Positions 37,205 through 45,733 of a stretch of DNA of 64,000 bases are shown piece after piece. Position numbers and translations under genes: made by a program. Source of the DNA: Nocardioides oceani (lineage in GTDB: Bacteria; Actinomycetota; Actinomycetes; Propionibacteriales; Nocardioidaceae); contig NZ_JAUHJQ010000013.1 in the NCBI RefSeq assembly GCF_030412965.1, positions 1-64,000 of the forward strand, in the 5' to 3' direction. How positions within the stretch are numbered: position 1 is the first letter of the stretch; each line of letters opens with the position of its first letter. The notes beneath the pieces were generated by a model. That model had not been told where the DNA came from. It saw only the letters and a list, made by a program, of their open reading frames with translations, and searched no databases.

Positions 37205-38034
37205 GCGAGCTGCTGGCCGTCGACCCCAGCGACGTCCTGGGGTCGCCGTACGACAACATCTCCGAGGGCGACCCCAGCGGCCTCGTCCAGTTCCACCCCG
37301 GCGCCGACGAGGCGGTCAAGGCCGGCATGGCCTTCGCCGACGGGGACTGGGCGACCGGTGTCATCGCGCTCGCCGGCAGCGGCGCGGAGATGGCCTCCAT
37401 GGTGCTGGACCCGATCGCGACGCTCGCCTCGAGCGTCGCCGGGTTCCTCCTGGACTACATGCCGCCGCTGCCGCAGATGCTCGACGCGCTCGCCGGCAAC
37501 CCCGACCTCGTCGAGGCGATCGGCGACACCTGGGTCAACGTCGCCGGCGCGATCGAGGAGGCCGCCGCCGACATGGACGCCTCGCTGGCCCGGGTGCTGG
37601 GCACCTGGACCGGGCAGTCCGCCACGACGTACGCCGCGGTCGCCGGCATGCTCGTCGACACCCTCAACAAGGCCGCCCACACCTACCGGTGCATCGGCAG
37701 CGGGCTGCAGACGGCCAGTGGCATCGTCGAGGCGGTCCGCGGCCTCACCAAGGAGATCATCGCCGAGCTGGTCGGTGCGCTCATCAGCTGGGCCGGGCAG
37801 GTCGCGGGCACGGCGGGCATCGGTGCCTCCTGGGTCATCCCGCAGGCGGTCTCCCGCATCTCCGAGACCGTCCGGGACGCCACCAAGCTCGCCGACGCGC
37901 TCACCGAGGCGATGCGCCTCGGCGACACGATGGTCGAGCAGGTCACGGCCGCCATCGGCTACCTCTCGACGTTCCTCGCCCAGGTGCGCGAGGGCCAGGG
38001 GCAGGCCGACCGGGCCGGGCAGGACACGGCATGA
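37201..38034 (+). CDS. WXG100/PPE-like helical protein, probable type VII substrate (277 aa)
   Basis: Long helical protein with no signal peptide: VKAGMAFADGDWATGVIALAG, ALAGNPDLVEAIGDTWVNVAG, then GTWTGQSATTYAAVAGMLVD (a W-x-G turn followed by Tyr) and further helices. The WTGQSATTYA stretch is what WXG100/LXG-type domains show. It begins SELLAVDPSDVLGSP. No toxin domain is evident in the C-terminal part (STFLAQVREGQGQADRAG). Coupled by overlaps on both sides. Confidence 0.72.
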   Translation: MSELLAVDPSDVLGSPYDNISEGDPSGLVQFHPGADEAVKAGMAFADGDWATGVIALAGSGAEMASMVLDPIATLASSVAGFLLDYMPPLPQMLDALAGNPDLVEAIGDTWVNVAGAIEEAAADMDASLARVLGTWTGQSATTYAAVAGMLVDTLNKAAHTYRCIGSGLQTASGIVEAVRGLTKEIIAELVGALISWAGQVAGTAGIGASWVIPQAVSRISETVRDATKLADALTEAMRLGDTMVEQVTAAIGYLSTFLAQVREGQGQADRAGQDTA

Positions 38035-38468
38035 CGACGCAGCCCGGCTCCGCCACGGAGGTCACCCCGGAGACGTTGGCCGAGATCCGGGCCGGTGCCG
38101 AGCGCCGGGCCGCCGAGGCGCGCGAGGCCTCCGACCGGATCCGGACGATCCGCGCCGAGGGCCGGTCCGACCGGGGCCTGGTGACCGTCTGGGTCGACGG
38201 CAGCGCGCTCGTCGAGGACGTCCGGTTCAGCGACGGGGCGTCCTCCAGCCCGGGGATCCTCGGGACGATGCTCAAGCAGGCGCACGACCGCGCCGTGGCC
38301 GACTGGCAGCGCCAGGTGGTCGCGATCACCGACGCCGTCCTCGAGGACCAGCCGATGCTCCGCGAGCACATCCAACGGGTGTCCGCCGAGGACGCACGTG
38401 CGCACACCCTCCCGCCCGACGAGGAGGACCCGGCCGCGCCGGAGCACGGTGGCGCGGACCGCCGCTGA
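38031..38468 (+). CDS. YbaB/EbfC-like protein closing the cassette (145 aa)
   Basis: Same plan as the first gene of the cassette: a helix with AEIRAGAERRAAEAREASDRI, strands GLVTVWVDGSALVEDVRFSD, a helix and an acidic tail. The paired YbaB-like genes bracket the two WXG100-like genes. The TGA is followed by a G-rich gap and then thrS. Confidence 0.7.
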   Translation: MTTQPGSATEVTPETLAEIRAGAERRAAEAREASDRIRTIRAEGRSDRGLVTVWVDGSALVEDVRFSDGASSSPGILGTMLKQAHDRAVADWQRQVVAITDAVLEDQPMLREHIQRVSAEDARAHTLPPDEEDPAAPEHGGADRR

Positions 38469-38552
38469 CGGGACGCCCGGGCCCAGCCCGGGGATGCGGG
38501 GACGGGACGCGGCACGTCGGACCGGGGATATCGGGGCGAGCCGGCGGGGGAG

Positions 38553-38589
38553 CGCTCGATAGCATCGAGCGTCCGGCCGGACGGCCGGA
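38553..38589 (+). promoter_or_regulatory. thrS promoter/leader with two adjacent hairpins
   Basis: CGCTCGAT-AGC-ATCGAGCG (38553-38571) encloses a plausible -10 TAGCAT (38560-38565), and TCCGGCC-GGAC-GGCCGGA (38572-38589) follows at once. I see none of the conserved T-box elements. The -10 palindrome could be an operator. Confidence 0.45.
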
Positions 38590-38616
38590 GCACTCCCAAC
38601 CCCTCCAGGAGAGATC

Positions 38617-40605
38617 GTGTCCGACATGAGAGTCGTCCTCGTCCACGCCGATGCGCGCGAGGACCGGACGACCACGACGGGCACCAAGGCCTGGGAGCTC
38701 TTCGCCGAGGACCCGGCGGTCATCGCCGCCCGGGTCAACGGGGACCTCCGCGACCTCTCCCACGAGCTCGCCGACGGCGACGAGGTCGAGGGCGTCGCGA
38801 TCGACAGCCCCGACGGCCTCGACGTGCTGCGCCACTCCACCGCGCACGTCATGGCGCAGGCCGTCCAGGAGCTGTTCCCCGACGCCAGGCTCGGCATCGG
38901 CCCGCCGGTCACCGACGGCTTCTACTACGACTTCGACGTCGAGACGCCGTTCGTCCCCGAGGACCTCGACAAGATCGAGTCCCGGATGCGCAAGATCATC
39001 AAGGAGGGCCAGAAGTTCGCGCGCCGCGTCACCACCGACGCCGACGCGATCAACGAGCTGGCCGACGAGCCGTACAAGATCGAGCTCATCGGGCTCAAGG
39101 GCTCCGGGAAGTCCGAGGACGCCGCCGAGGGCGCGTCGGTCGAGGTCGGCGCGGGCGAGCTGACGATCTACGACAACATCCGCCGCAACGGCGACGTCGC
39201 GTGGAGCGACCTGTGCCGCGGGCCGCACCTGCCGACCACCAAGCGGATCCCCGCGTTCAAGCTGATGCGCACCGCGGCGGCGTACTGGCGCGGCGACGAG
39301 AAGAACAAGCAGCTCCAGCGCGTCTACGGCACCGCCTGGCCCTCGAAGGAGGACCTCGAGGCGTACCTCCACCGCCTGGAGGAGGCCGAGCGCCGCGACC
39401 ACCGCAAGCTCGGGCGCGACCTCGACCTGTTCTCCTTCCCCGACGAGCTCGGCTCCGGCCTGCCGGTCTTCCACCCGAAGGGCGGCGTGATCAAGCGGGA
39501 GATGGAGGACTACGTCCGCCGCCGGCACATCGAGGAGGGCTTCGAGTACGTCGGCACCCCGCACATCAGCAAGGACGGGCTGTTCCACACCTCGGGGCAC
39601 CTGCCGTACTACGCCGACACGATGTTCCCGCCGATGGAGCTCGAGGGCGCGAAGTACCAGCTGAAGGCGATGAACTGCCCGATGCACAACCTCATCTACT
39701 CCTCCCGCGGGCGGTCCTACCGCGAGCTGCCGCTGCGGCTCTTCGAGTTCGGCCACGTCTACCGCTACGAGAAGTCCGGCGTCGTGCACGGCCTGACCCG
39801 GGTCCGCGGGTTCGCCCAGGACGACTCGCACTCCTACGTCACCCCCGAGCAGGCGCCCGGCGAGATCAAGCACCTGCTCGACTTCGTGCTCGGCCTGCTG
39901 CGCGACTTCGGCCTCGACGACTTCTACCTGGAGATGTCGACGCGCGACGACTCCAAGCCCGACAAGTTCATCGGCTCCGACGACCAGTGGGAGACCGCGA
40001 CCCGCGTGCTGCGCGAGGTCTGCGAGGAGTCGGGTCTTGAGCTGGTCCCCGACCCGGGCGGCGCGGCGTTCTACGGCCCGAAGGTCTCGGTGCAGGCGCG
40101 CGACGCGATCGGCCGGACCTGGCAGATGTCGACGATCCAGTACGACTTCAACCAGCCGCACCGCTTCGGCCTGGAGTACAACGGCGCGGACGGCGCCAAG
40201 CACGAGCCGGTGATGATCCACTCGGCGAAGTTCGGCTCGATCGAGCGCTTCCTCGGCGTGCTCGTCGAGCACTACGCCGGCGCCTTCCCCCCGTGGCTCG
40301 CGCCGGTCCAGGTGCAGGCGATCCCGATCGCCGAGCGGCACGAGGACTACCTGTGGGACGTCGCCAAGCGGATGCGCACCGAGGGGCTGCGGGTCGACGT
40401 CGACGACTCGACCGACCGGATGCAGAAGAAGATCCGCAACGCGCAGCTGCAGAAGGTGCCGTTCATGATGATCGCCGGCGACGACGACCTCGCCGCCGGC
40501 GCGGTGTCGTTCCGCTACCGCGACGGCCGCCAGGACAACGGCGTGCCGGTCGAGGAGGCCATCGCCCGCGTCCGTGAGGCCGTCGCCGGTCGCACCCAGG
40601 TCTGA
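38617..40605 (+). CDS. thrS: Threonine-tRNA ligase (662 aa)
   Basis: Full-length class II synthetase: TGS-like N-terminal part, editing domain with HSTAHVMAQAVQELFP, catalytic core with motif 1 region, the zinc ligands in AMNCPMHNL (Cys) and later MIHSAKFGS, motif 2 FGHVYRYEKSGVVHG, and anticodon domain from about residue 560 (VQAIPIAERHEDY). GTG 38617 is preceded by AGGAGAG. It opens a conserved plus-strand block. Confidence 0.97.
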   Translation: MSDMRVVLVHADAREDRTTTTGTKAWELFAEDPAVIAARVNGDLRDLSHELADGDEVEGVAIDSPDGLDVLRHSTAHVMAQAVQELFPDARLGIGPPVTDGFYYDFDVETPFVPEDLDKIESRMRKIIKEGQKFARRVTTDADAINELADEPYKIELIGLKGSGKSEDAAEGASVEVGAGELTIYDNIRRNGDVAWSDLCRGPHLPTTKRIPAFKLMRTAAAYWRGDEKNKQLQRVYGTAWPSKEDLEAYLHRLEEAERRDHRKLGRDLDLFSFPDELGSGLPVFHPKGGVIKREMEDYVRRRHIEEGFEYVGTPHISKDGLFHTSGHLPYYADTMFPPMELEGAKYQLKAMNCPMHNLIYSSRGRSYRELPLRLFEFGHVYRYEKSGVVHGLTRVRGFAQDDSHSYVTPEQAPGEIKHLLDFVLGLLRDFGLDDFYLEMSTRDDSKPDKFIGSDDQWETATRVLREVCEESGLELVPDPGGAAFYGPKVSVQARDAIGRTWQMSTIQYDFNQPHRFGLEYNGADGAKHEPVMIHSAKFGSIERFLGVLVEHYAGAFPPWLAPVQVQAIPIAERHEDYLWDVAKRMRTEGLRVDVDDSTDRMQKKIRNAQLQKVPFMMIAGDDDLAAGAVSFRYRDGRQDNGVPVEEAIARVREAVAGRTQV

Positions 40606-40633
40606 CCGTCGCCGCGGCGTGCTCCGTCGCACT

Positions 40634-40674
40634 CACCGAGGCCCGTCCCCGCTCGCCGGGGGCGGGCCTCGGTG
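40634..40674 (+). terminator. 18-bp stem-loop terminator after thrS
   Basis: CACCGAGGCCCGTCCCCG (40634-40651) pairs with CGGGGGCGGGCCTCGGTG (40657-40674) with a single G-U pair and a CTCGC loop. Confidence 0.85.
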
Positions 40675-40785
40675 CGTCAGCGCGCCTCCGGCAACCGCCG
40701 AGAGCAGGACGCGGCCGCTGTACCCGCGACACGCGTCGCACACACCTATTTACATCGGACGCGGCGTCGCACTAACCTCGCAGGC

Positions 40786-41757
40786 ATGACCGCGACGGAC
40801 CAGCGCCCCAGCTCGTACGACGACACCCTCCGCACGCTGTCGGAGGCCTCGGTGCACCAGCACTTCGACGCGTTCCTCGACATCGCCTGGGACGATCCGG
40901 AGTACGCCGTGGACCCGTCCGACCGCCGCTGGGTGCTGCCCGCCGGCGACGTCCTCGGTGGCCACCCGTGGTACCGCAACCTCCCGCTGGAGCGACAGGT
41001 CGAGATCGGGCTCTACCGGCAGGCGAACATCACCAAGGTCGGCCTGCAGTTCGAGCAGGTCCTCATCAGCGGCCTGATGAACTACGCCTTCGCCCTGCGC
41101 AACGGCAGCCCCGAGTTCCGGTACTCCACCCACGAGGCGACCGAGGAGTGCCACCACACCCAGATGTTCCAGGAGTTCGTCAACCGCTCGGGGCAGGACG
41201 TCTCGGGCGGCACCTGGACGTTCCGCGCGGTGGCGCCGTTCCTCCCGCTCTTCGCCAAGTGGGTGCCGTTCGGGTTCTTCTACGGCGTGCTCGCGGGCGA
41301 GGAGCCGATCGACCACGTGCAGAAGGCGGTCCTGCGTGCCGGCGACGACATGCACCCGCTCCTGCGCCGGATCATGCAGATCCACGTCGCCGAGGAGGCG
41401 CGCCACATCGGCTTCGCGCACACCTACCTCGAGCACCGTGCACCCCGGCTGAGCCGCGTCCAGCGCGCGATCCTGAGCCTGGTCGTGCCGTTGATCATGC
41501 GGTGGCTCTGCGACCAGATCCTGCGCCCGGGCCGCAAGGCCCGCCGCGACATGGGCATCCCGCGCTCGGTCGTCCGCGACGTGTGGTGGGGCCGGGCGGA
41601 GTCGCGGAAGTTCCTGCGCGACCTCTTCGCCGACGTCCGCATGCTCGCCGAGCGCACCGGGATGATGAACCCGGTCTCGCGCTTGCTGTGGCGGCTGATG
41701 CGCATCGACGGGCGCAGCTCGCGCTTCCGCAGCCAGCCCGCCTCCGCGGCCTCCTGA
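40786..41757 (+). CDS. AurF-like diiron oxygenase (323 aa)
   Basis: Ferritin-like helical protein of the AurF N-oxygenase family. Iron ligand motifs are visible in HEATEECHHTQMFQEF (E-E-x2-H) and IHVAEEARHIGFAH (E-E-x2-H), with further Glu in FEQVL. AurF-type enzymes oxidise arylamines; homologues of unknown substrate are widespread in actinobacteria. The ferredoxin-reductase gene that follows 3 bp later would supply electrons. Leaderless ATG 40786 after TAACCT (40773-40778), preceded by an AT-richer stretch. Confidence 0.85.
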   Translation: MTATDQRPSSYDDTLRTLSEASVHQHFDAFLDIAWDDPEYAVDPSDRRWVLPAGDVLGGHPWYRNLPLERQVEIGLYRQANITKVGLQFEQVLISGLMNYAFALRNGSPEFRYSTHEATEECHHTQMFQEFVNRSGQDVSGGTWTFRAVAPFLPLFAKWVPFGFFYGVLAGEEPIDHVQKAVLRAGDDMHPLLRRIMQIHVAEEARHIGFAHTYLEHRAPRLSRVQRAILSLVVPLIMRWLCDQILRPGRKARRDMGIPRSVVRDVWWGRAESRKFLRDLFADVRMLAERTGMMNPVSRLLWRLMRIDGRSSRFRSQPASAAS

Positions 41758-41760
41758 CCC

Positions 41761-43434
41761 GTGCCGTACGTCGTCACGCAGTCCTGCTGCGCCGACGCCT
41801 CCTGCGTCGTCGCCTGCCCGGTCAACTGCATCCACCCCGCGCCGGGGGAGCCCGGCTTCGCCACCGCCGAGATGCTGTACGTCGACCCGCGCTCGTGCGT
41901 GGGCTGCGGGGCGTGCACGACGGCGTGCCCCGTCGGGGCGGTCGTGCCGGACACGGCGCTCACGCCCGAGCAGGAGCCTTTTCGCGAGCTCAACGCCGCC
42001 TACTACGACGCGTTCCCGCACGCCGACCGCGCGCCGCTCGCCCTCGTGCCCCCGCAGCGGCGGCTGCAGCGGCCCCGCCCGGTCCGGGTGGCCGTCGTGG
42101 GCGCGGGGCCGGCCGGGCTGTACACCGCGGACGAGCTGCTCACGCACCCCGAGGTCACCGTCGACGTCCTCGACCGGCTGCCCACGCCGTACGGCCTGCT
42201 CCGCGCCGGCGTCGCCCCCGACCACCAGCACACCAAGGAGGCCGAGCGGCTGTTCCGCGCGATCGAGGAGCAGCCGGGCTTCCGCTACCTGTTGGGTGTC
42301 GAGGTCGGCCGGGACGTGACCAGTGCCGAGCTGGCCGAGCGGTACGACGCCGTCGTGTGGACCGTCGGCGCGTCGGCCGACCGTCGCCTCGGCGTGCCCG
42401 GGGAGGACCTCGCCGGATCGGCGTCGGCCACGGCGCTGGTCGGTTGGTACAACGGCCACCCCGACCACCGTGACCTCGTGGTCGACCTCGCGCACGAGCG
42501 CGTCGTCGTCATCGGCAACGGCAACGTCGCCCTCGACGTGGCACGCGTGCTGACCGCCGACGCCGACGAGCTGGCCCGCACCGACGTCGCCGACCACGCC
42601 CTGGTCGCGCTGCGCGACAGCGCCGTGCGCGAGCTCGTGGTCGTCGGCCGCCGCGGGCCCGGGCAGGCGTCCTTCACCACGCCGGAGCTCGTCGGGCTCG
42701 CGGGTCTCGCCCGCTCCGGTGCCGTCGACGTCGTGGTCGACCTCGGAGGCGCCGCGCCGGAGGAGCTCGCCGGCGACGACCTGCGGACCCGGGTGCTGCG
42801 CGAGCTCGCGGGGCGCACCCCCGACCCGACGCGCCGCCGGATCGTGCTGCGCTTCCTCGCCTCGCCGACGCGGCTGCTGGGCACCGACCGCGTCGCGGGC
42901 GTCGAGCTGGTCCGCAACGAGCTGGTCCCCGACGCCGCCGGGGTGCCGCGCGCGAAGGCGACCGACGAGACCGAGGTGCTCGAGGCCGGGATGGTGCTTC
43001 GCTCGGTCGGCTACCGCGGCGTCCCGGTCGACGGCCTGCCGCACGACCCGGTCAGCGGGACCGTGCCGAACGAGCAGGGCCGCGTCGAGCCGGGGACGTA
43101 CGTCGCCGGCTGGGTCAAGCGCGGGCCGACCGGCTTCCTCGGCACCAACAAGTCGTGCGCCCAGGAGACCGTGGGGACGCTGCTCGACGACCTCGACTCC
43201 GGGCTCCTCGAGGAGCGCACGACGCGGGCCGGTGACCTGCGACGCCTGCTCGACGCACGCGGCGTACACGTCGTGGACCTCGCCGGGTGGCGGGCGATCG
43301 ACCGCGAGGAGCGGCGCCGCGGCGAGGCCGCGGGCCGCCCTCGGGTCAAGCTGACCGACCCCGACGAGATGCTCGAGACGGTCAGGTCCGCCGGCCGTCG
43401 TGGCCGGCGGCGGCTCAGCGCTTCTTCTCGGTGA
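41761..43434 (+). CDS. FprB-like ferredoxin fused to ferredoxin-NADP+ reductase (557 aa)
   Basis: The N-terminal 75 residues hold two cluster motifs, CADASCVVACPVNC and CVGCGACTTACPVG, suggesting a 7Fe or 8Fe ferredoxin. From residue 100 follows an adrenodoxin-reductase-type flavoprotein: VAVVGAGPAGLYTADELL for FAD, VVVIGNGNVALDVARVL for NADP, and GWVKRGPTGFLGTNKSCAQE near the end. Architecture matches mycobacterial FprB. Probably the electron donor for the AurF-like oxygenase upstream. GTG 41761. Confidence 0.92.
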   Translation: MPYVVTQSCCADASCVVACPVNCIHPAPGEPGFATAEMLYVDPRSCVGCGACTTACPVGAVVPDTALTPEQEPFRELNAAYYDAFPHADRAPLALVPPQRRLQRPRPVRVAVVGAGPAGLYTADELLTHPEVTVDVLDRLPTPYGLLRAGVAPDHQHTKEAERLFRAIEEQPGFRYLLGVEVGRDVTSAELAERYDAVVWTVGASADRRLGVPGEDLAGSASATALVGWYNGHPDHRDLVVDLAHERVVVIGNGNVALDVARVLTADADELARTDVADHALVALRDSAVRELVVVGRRGPGQASFTTPELVGLAGLARSGAVDVVVDLGGAAPEELAGDDLRTRVLRELAGRTPDPTRRRIVLRFLASPTRLLGTDRVAGVELVRNELVPDAAGVPRAKATDETEVLEAGMVLRSVGYRGVPVDGLPHDPVSGTVPNEQGRVEPGTYVAGWVKRGPTGFLGTNKSCAQETVGTLLDDLDSGLLEERTTRAGDLRRLLDARGVHVVDLAGWRAIDREERRRGEAAGRPRVKLTDPDEMLETVRSAGRRGRRRLSASSR

Positions 43435-43552
43435 GCTTGTCCATGGAGCTCGCGGTGTCCGAGGCGGCCTTGGCGCGCTTCTCGCCCCGCTTCTCCTTGA
43501 TCGACTTGCCGGACTTCTTCGACATTCCTTGACGCGGCGACTTGTCGCTCAT
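43415..43552 (-). CDS. Small lysine-rich conserved protein (45 aa)
   Basis: The minus strand from ATG 43552 reads MSDKSPRQGMSKKSGKSIKE and continues KRGEKRAKAASDTASSMDKL, ending TEKKR. A ribosome binding site AAGGGA lies about 8 nt upstream. Such 45-60 residue basic proteins with an SKKSGKSIKEKR core are, as I recall, widely conserved in actinobacteria without assigned function; nucleic acid binding is likely from charge. Its last 20 bp overlap the convergent fprB-like 3' end. Confidence 0.78.
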   Translation of the reverse strand: MSDKSPRQGMSKKSGKSIKEKRGEKRAKAASDTASSMDKLTEKKR

Positions 43553-43665
43553 GGGGCATCCCTTGGTGGAGGGCCTGGGCGGCCCCGTCCGGTGAGCGTA
43601 CGCCCCGAGGCCGCCGGTTAGGCTGGCCTCCGCCGATCAGCGGGTCAGGGAGAACGGGGCTGAGC

Positions 43666-44388
43666 ATGTCGTCCAGCGAGCAGGGGCGTCCGGACGGACG
43701 CCAGGCGCGCTGGGACCGGCACAACGAGCAGCGACGCCAGCAGATCCTCGATGCGGCGATCGCCGTCATCGAGGACGGCGAGCCGGGCGCGGAGTTCCAC
43801 GTCCAGCAGATCGCCGAGCGCGCCGGCCTCAACCGCACCGTGGTCTACCGGCACTTCGCCGACCGCTCCGACCTCGACCGCGCCGTGCAGACCGAGATCC
43901 TCGACGGCCTCTGGGCCGAGCTGCTCCCCGAGATCGGGCTCGACGGCACGATCCCGGAGATCGTCGAGCGGATCGTGGCGACGTACGTCGGCTGGGCCGT
44001 CGCCCACCCCGCGCTGCACCGGGTCGCCGAGCAGGGCGAGGGCACCGGCCCGCTCCAGCAGGGCCTGGCCCAGATCGCCGCGCAAGTCTGCGAGGTCATC
44101 ACCACCGCCGTCGAGATGCTCGGGCTGGAGGTCAGCGAGGACGAGCGCGCTGCCATCGACCCGTTGGTCTTCGGCCTCGTCGGTGCGGTCTTCGGGGCCG
44201 TGCGCCGCTGGATGGCGCGCCCCGAACGGCTGCCGGCCGCCCCCAAGCTGGTCGAGCTGGTCACCGGTTCGGTCTGGTACATCCTCGAGGGCCACGGACG
44301 GGCCCTGGGCATCGAGCTGGACCCCCAGCAGCGGGTCGAGGACCTGATCACCGCCGCGGCGTCGGGCCGCGCCGAGGCCGCACCGTGA
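43666..44388 (+). CDS. TetR-family transcription regulator (240 aa)
   Basis: N-terminal HTH: RRQQILDAAIAVIEDGEPGAEFHVQQIAERAGLNRTVVYRHFADR, followed by a helical ligand domain (TYVGWAVAHPALHRVAEQG). It follows the AurF-FprB pair and likely regulates it, judging only by position. A GGGAGA lies some 15 nt before ATG 43666. Its stop overlaps the HIT gene start, which ties an accessory regulator to a housekeeping operon. Confidence 0.88.
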   Translation: MSSSEQGRPDGRQARWDRHNEQRRQQILDAAIAVIEDGEPGAEFHVQQIAERAGLNRTVVYRHFADRSDLDRAVQTEILDGLWAELLPEIGLDGTIPEIVERIVATYVGWAVAHPALHRVAEQGEGTGPLQQGLAQIAAQVCEVITTAVEMLGLEVSEDERAAIDPLVFGLVGAVFGAVRRWMARPERLPAAPKLVELVTGSVWYILEGHGRALGIELDPQQRVEDLITAAASGRAEAAP

Positions 44389-44954
44389 CCGAGAGGACCG
44401 ACGAGGACGTGCTGCACCAGGACGGCATCGGTCGCGCCGACGAGCTCGACCGGCTCTGGACCCCGCACCGGATGGCCTACATCCGCGGCGAGAACAAGCC
44501 TGCCGACGCCTCCTCCGGCGAGTGCCCGTTCTGCCGGATCCCCTCGCTGCCCGACGACGAGGGCCTGGTGGTGCACCGCGGTGCGCTGTCGTTCGTCGTG
44601 CTCAACCTCTACCCCTACGCGCCGGGCCACCTCATGGTCTGCCCCTACCGCCACATCGCCGACTACACCGAGACCACCGACGAGGAGGCCGCCGAGATCG
44701 CCGACCTCACCCGCGAGGCCATGCGCGTGGTCCGCGGGGTCTCCGGTGCCGGCGGCTTCAACATCGGCATGAACCAGGGCCACATCGCCGGCGCGGGCAT
44801 CGCCGCCCACCTGCACCAGCACGTCGTGCCGCGCTGGCCGGGCGACCAAAACTTCATGCCGATCATCGGGCGCACCAAGACCCTCCCGGAGCTGCTCGGC
44901 GAGACGCGGACCCTCTTCGCCGAGGCGTGGCCCGCGTCCACGGACCGCTCGTGA
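44385..44954 (+). CDS. HIT-family hydrolase/AP4A phosphorylase-like (189 aa)
   Basis: Histidine triad protein: CPFCRIPSLPDDEGLVVHRG with a zinc-type CxxC, LNLYPYAPGHLMVCPYRH, NIGMNQGHIAGAGI and the triad HLHQHVVPRWPGD. Resembles mycobacterial Rv2613c, an AP4A phosphorylase encoded next to pgsA. GTG 44385 overlaps the tetR TGA; its own TGA overlaps the next GTG. Confidence 0.9.
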   Translation: MTERTDEDVLHQDGIGRADELDRLWTPHRMAYIRGENKPADASSGECPFCRIPSLPDDEGLVVHRGALSFVVLNLYPYAPGHLMVCPYRHIADYTETTDEEAAEIADLTREAMRVVRGVSGAGGFNIGMNQGHIAGAGIAAHLHQHVVPRWPGDQNFMPIIGRTKTLPELLGETRTLFAEAWPASTDRS

Positions 44955-45721
44955 CCGCGCTCGCCGACGACGCGCGGCTCGCGGCAGACCTGGTCCGCGA
45001 GGCCGGCACGCTGGCCCGCCGGATGCGCGGCGAGGGCCTGCGGCTCGACTTCAAGACCTCGATCTCCGACGTGGTCACCGCCGCGGACCGGGCCGCGGAG
45101 GAGCTGGTCACCGGCCGGCTGCGCGCCGAGTGCCCCGGCGACGCGGTGCTGGGGGAGGAGCACGGCCACGTCGCGGACAGCACGACCGGCCGCTCGTGGG
45201 TCGTCGACCCCGTCGACGGCACCTACAACTTCGTCAACGACCTGCCCTGGTGGTGCTCCGCGGTCGGCCTGCGAGACACCGCGGACCTGCTGGTCGGTGC
45301 GGTCCACGACCCCATGGCCGAGGCGACGTACGTCGGCGGGCCGGGGCTGCCGAGCACGTGCGACGGCCGGCCGCTGGCCCCGCTGGCCGACCGGCCCCTG
45401 GCGGAGATCAGCATCGCGACGTACCTCCACCCGCCGTTCCTCGAGGGCGAGGTCGGCGCGGCCTGGCGCCGCGCGGCCGGTGGCGCGGCCGCGCTGCGCT
45501 GGCTGGGCTCGATGAGCATGGACCAGGTCGGGGTCGCGACCGGCCGGGTCGGCCTGGTCTTCCAGCACTCCGTCGCCCCCTGGGACGAGCTGCCGGGCGC
45601 CGCGATCATCCGCGGCGTCGGGGGAGTGACGCGCCACGTCGAGGTCGCCGGCAAGGACTGGTACGTCGCCGGGCCGCCGTCCGCGGTCGGCGAAGTCTGC
45701 TCGCGGCTGCTCGACCGCTAG
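44951..45721 (+). CDS. Inositol monophosphatase family protein (256 aa)
   Basis: Metal-dependent phosphatase with motifs VLGEEHG, WVVDPVDGTYNFVNDLP (DPVDGT) and the C-terminal SVAPWDELPGAAII (WD). Dephosphorylates inositol-1-phosphate or a related sugar phosphate. Its place between the HIT gene and the phosphatidylinositol phosphate synthase suits a role in inositol lipid supply. Coupled to HIT by a GTGA overlap. The TAG stop doubles as part of the -10 TAGCCT for the next gene. Confidence 0.88.
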   Translation: MTALADDARLAADLVREAGTLARRMRGEGLRLDFKTSISDVVTAADRAAEELVTGRLRAECPGDAVLGEEHGHVADSTTGRSWVVDPVDGTYNFVNDLPWWCSAVGLRDTADLLVGAVHDPMAEATYVGGPGLPSTCDGRPLAPLADRPLAEISIATYLHPPFLEGEVGAAWRRAAGGAAALRWLGSMSMDQVGVATGRVGLVFQHSVAPWDELPGAAIIRGVGGVTRHVEVAGKDWYVAGPPSAVGEVCSRLLDR

Positions 45722-45733
45722 CCTGCTCCCGCC

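Noticed and set aside
38469..38616. T-box riboswitch for thrS
   Set aside because: No specifier loop, no conserved T-box sequence or antiterminator could be found; only two short hairpins.
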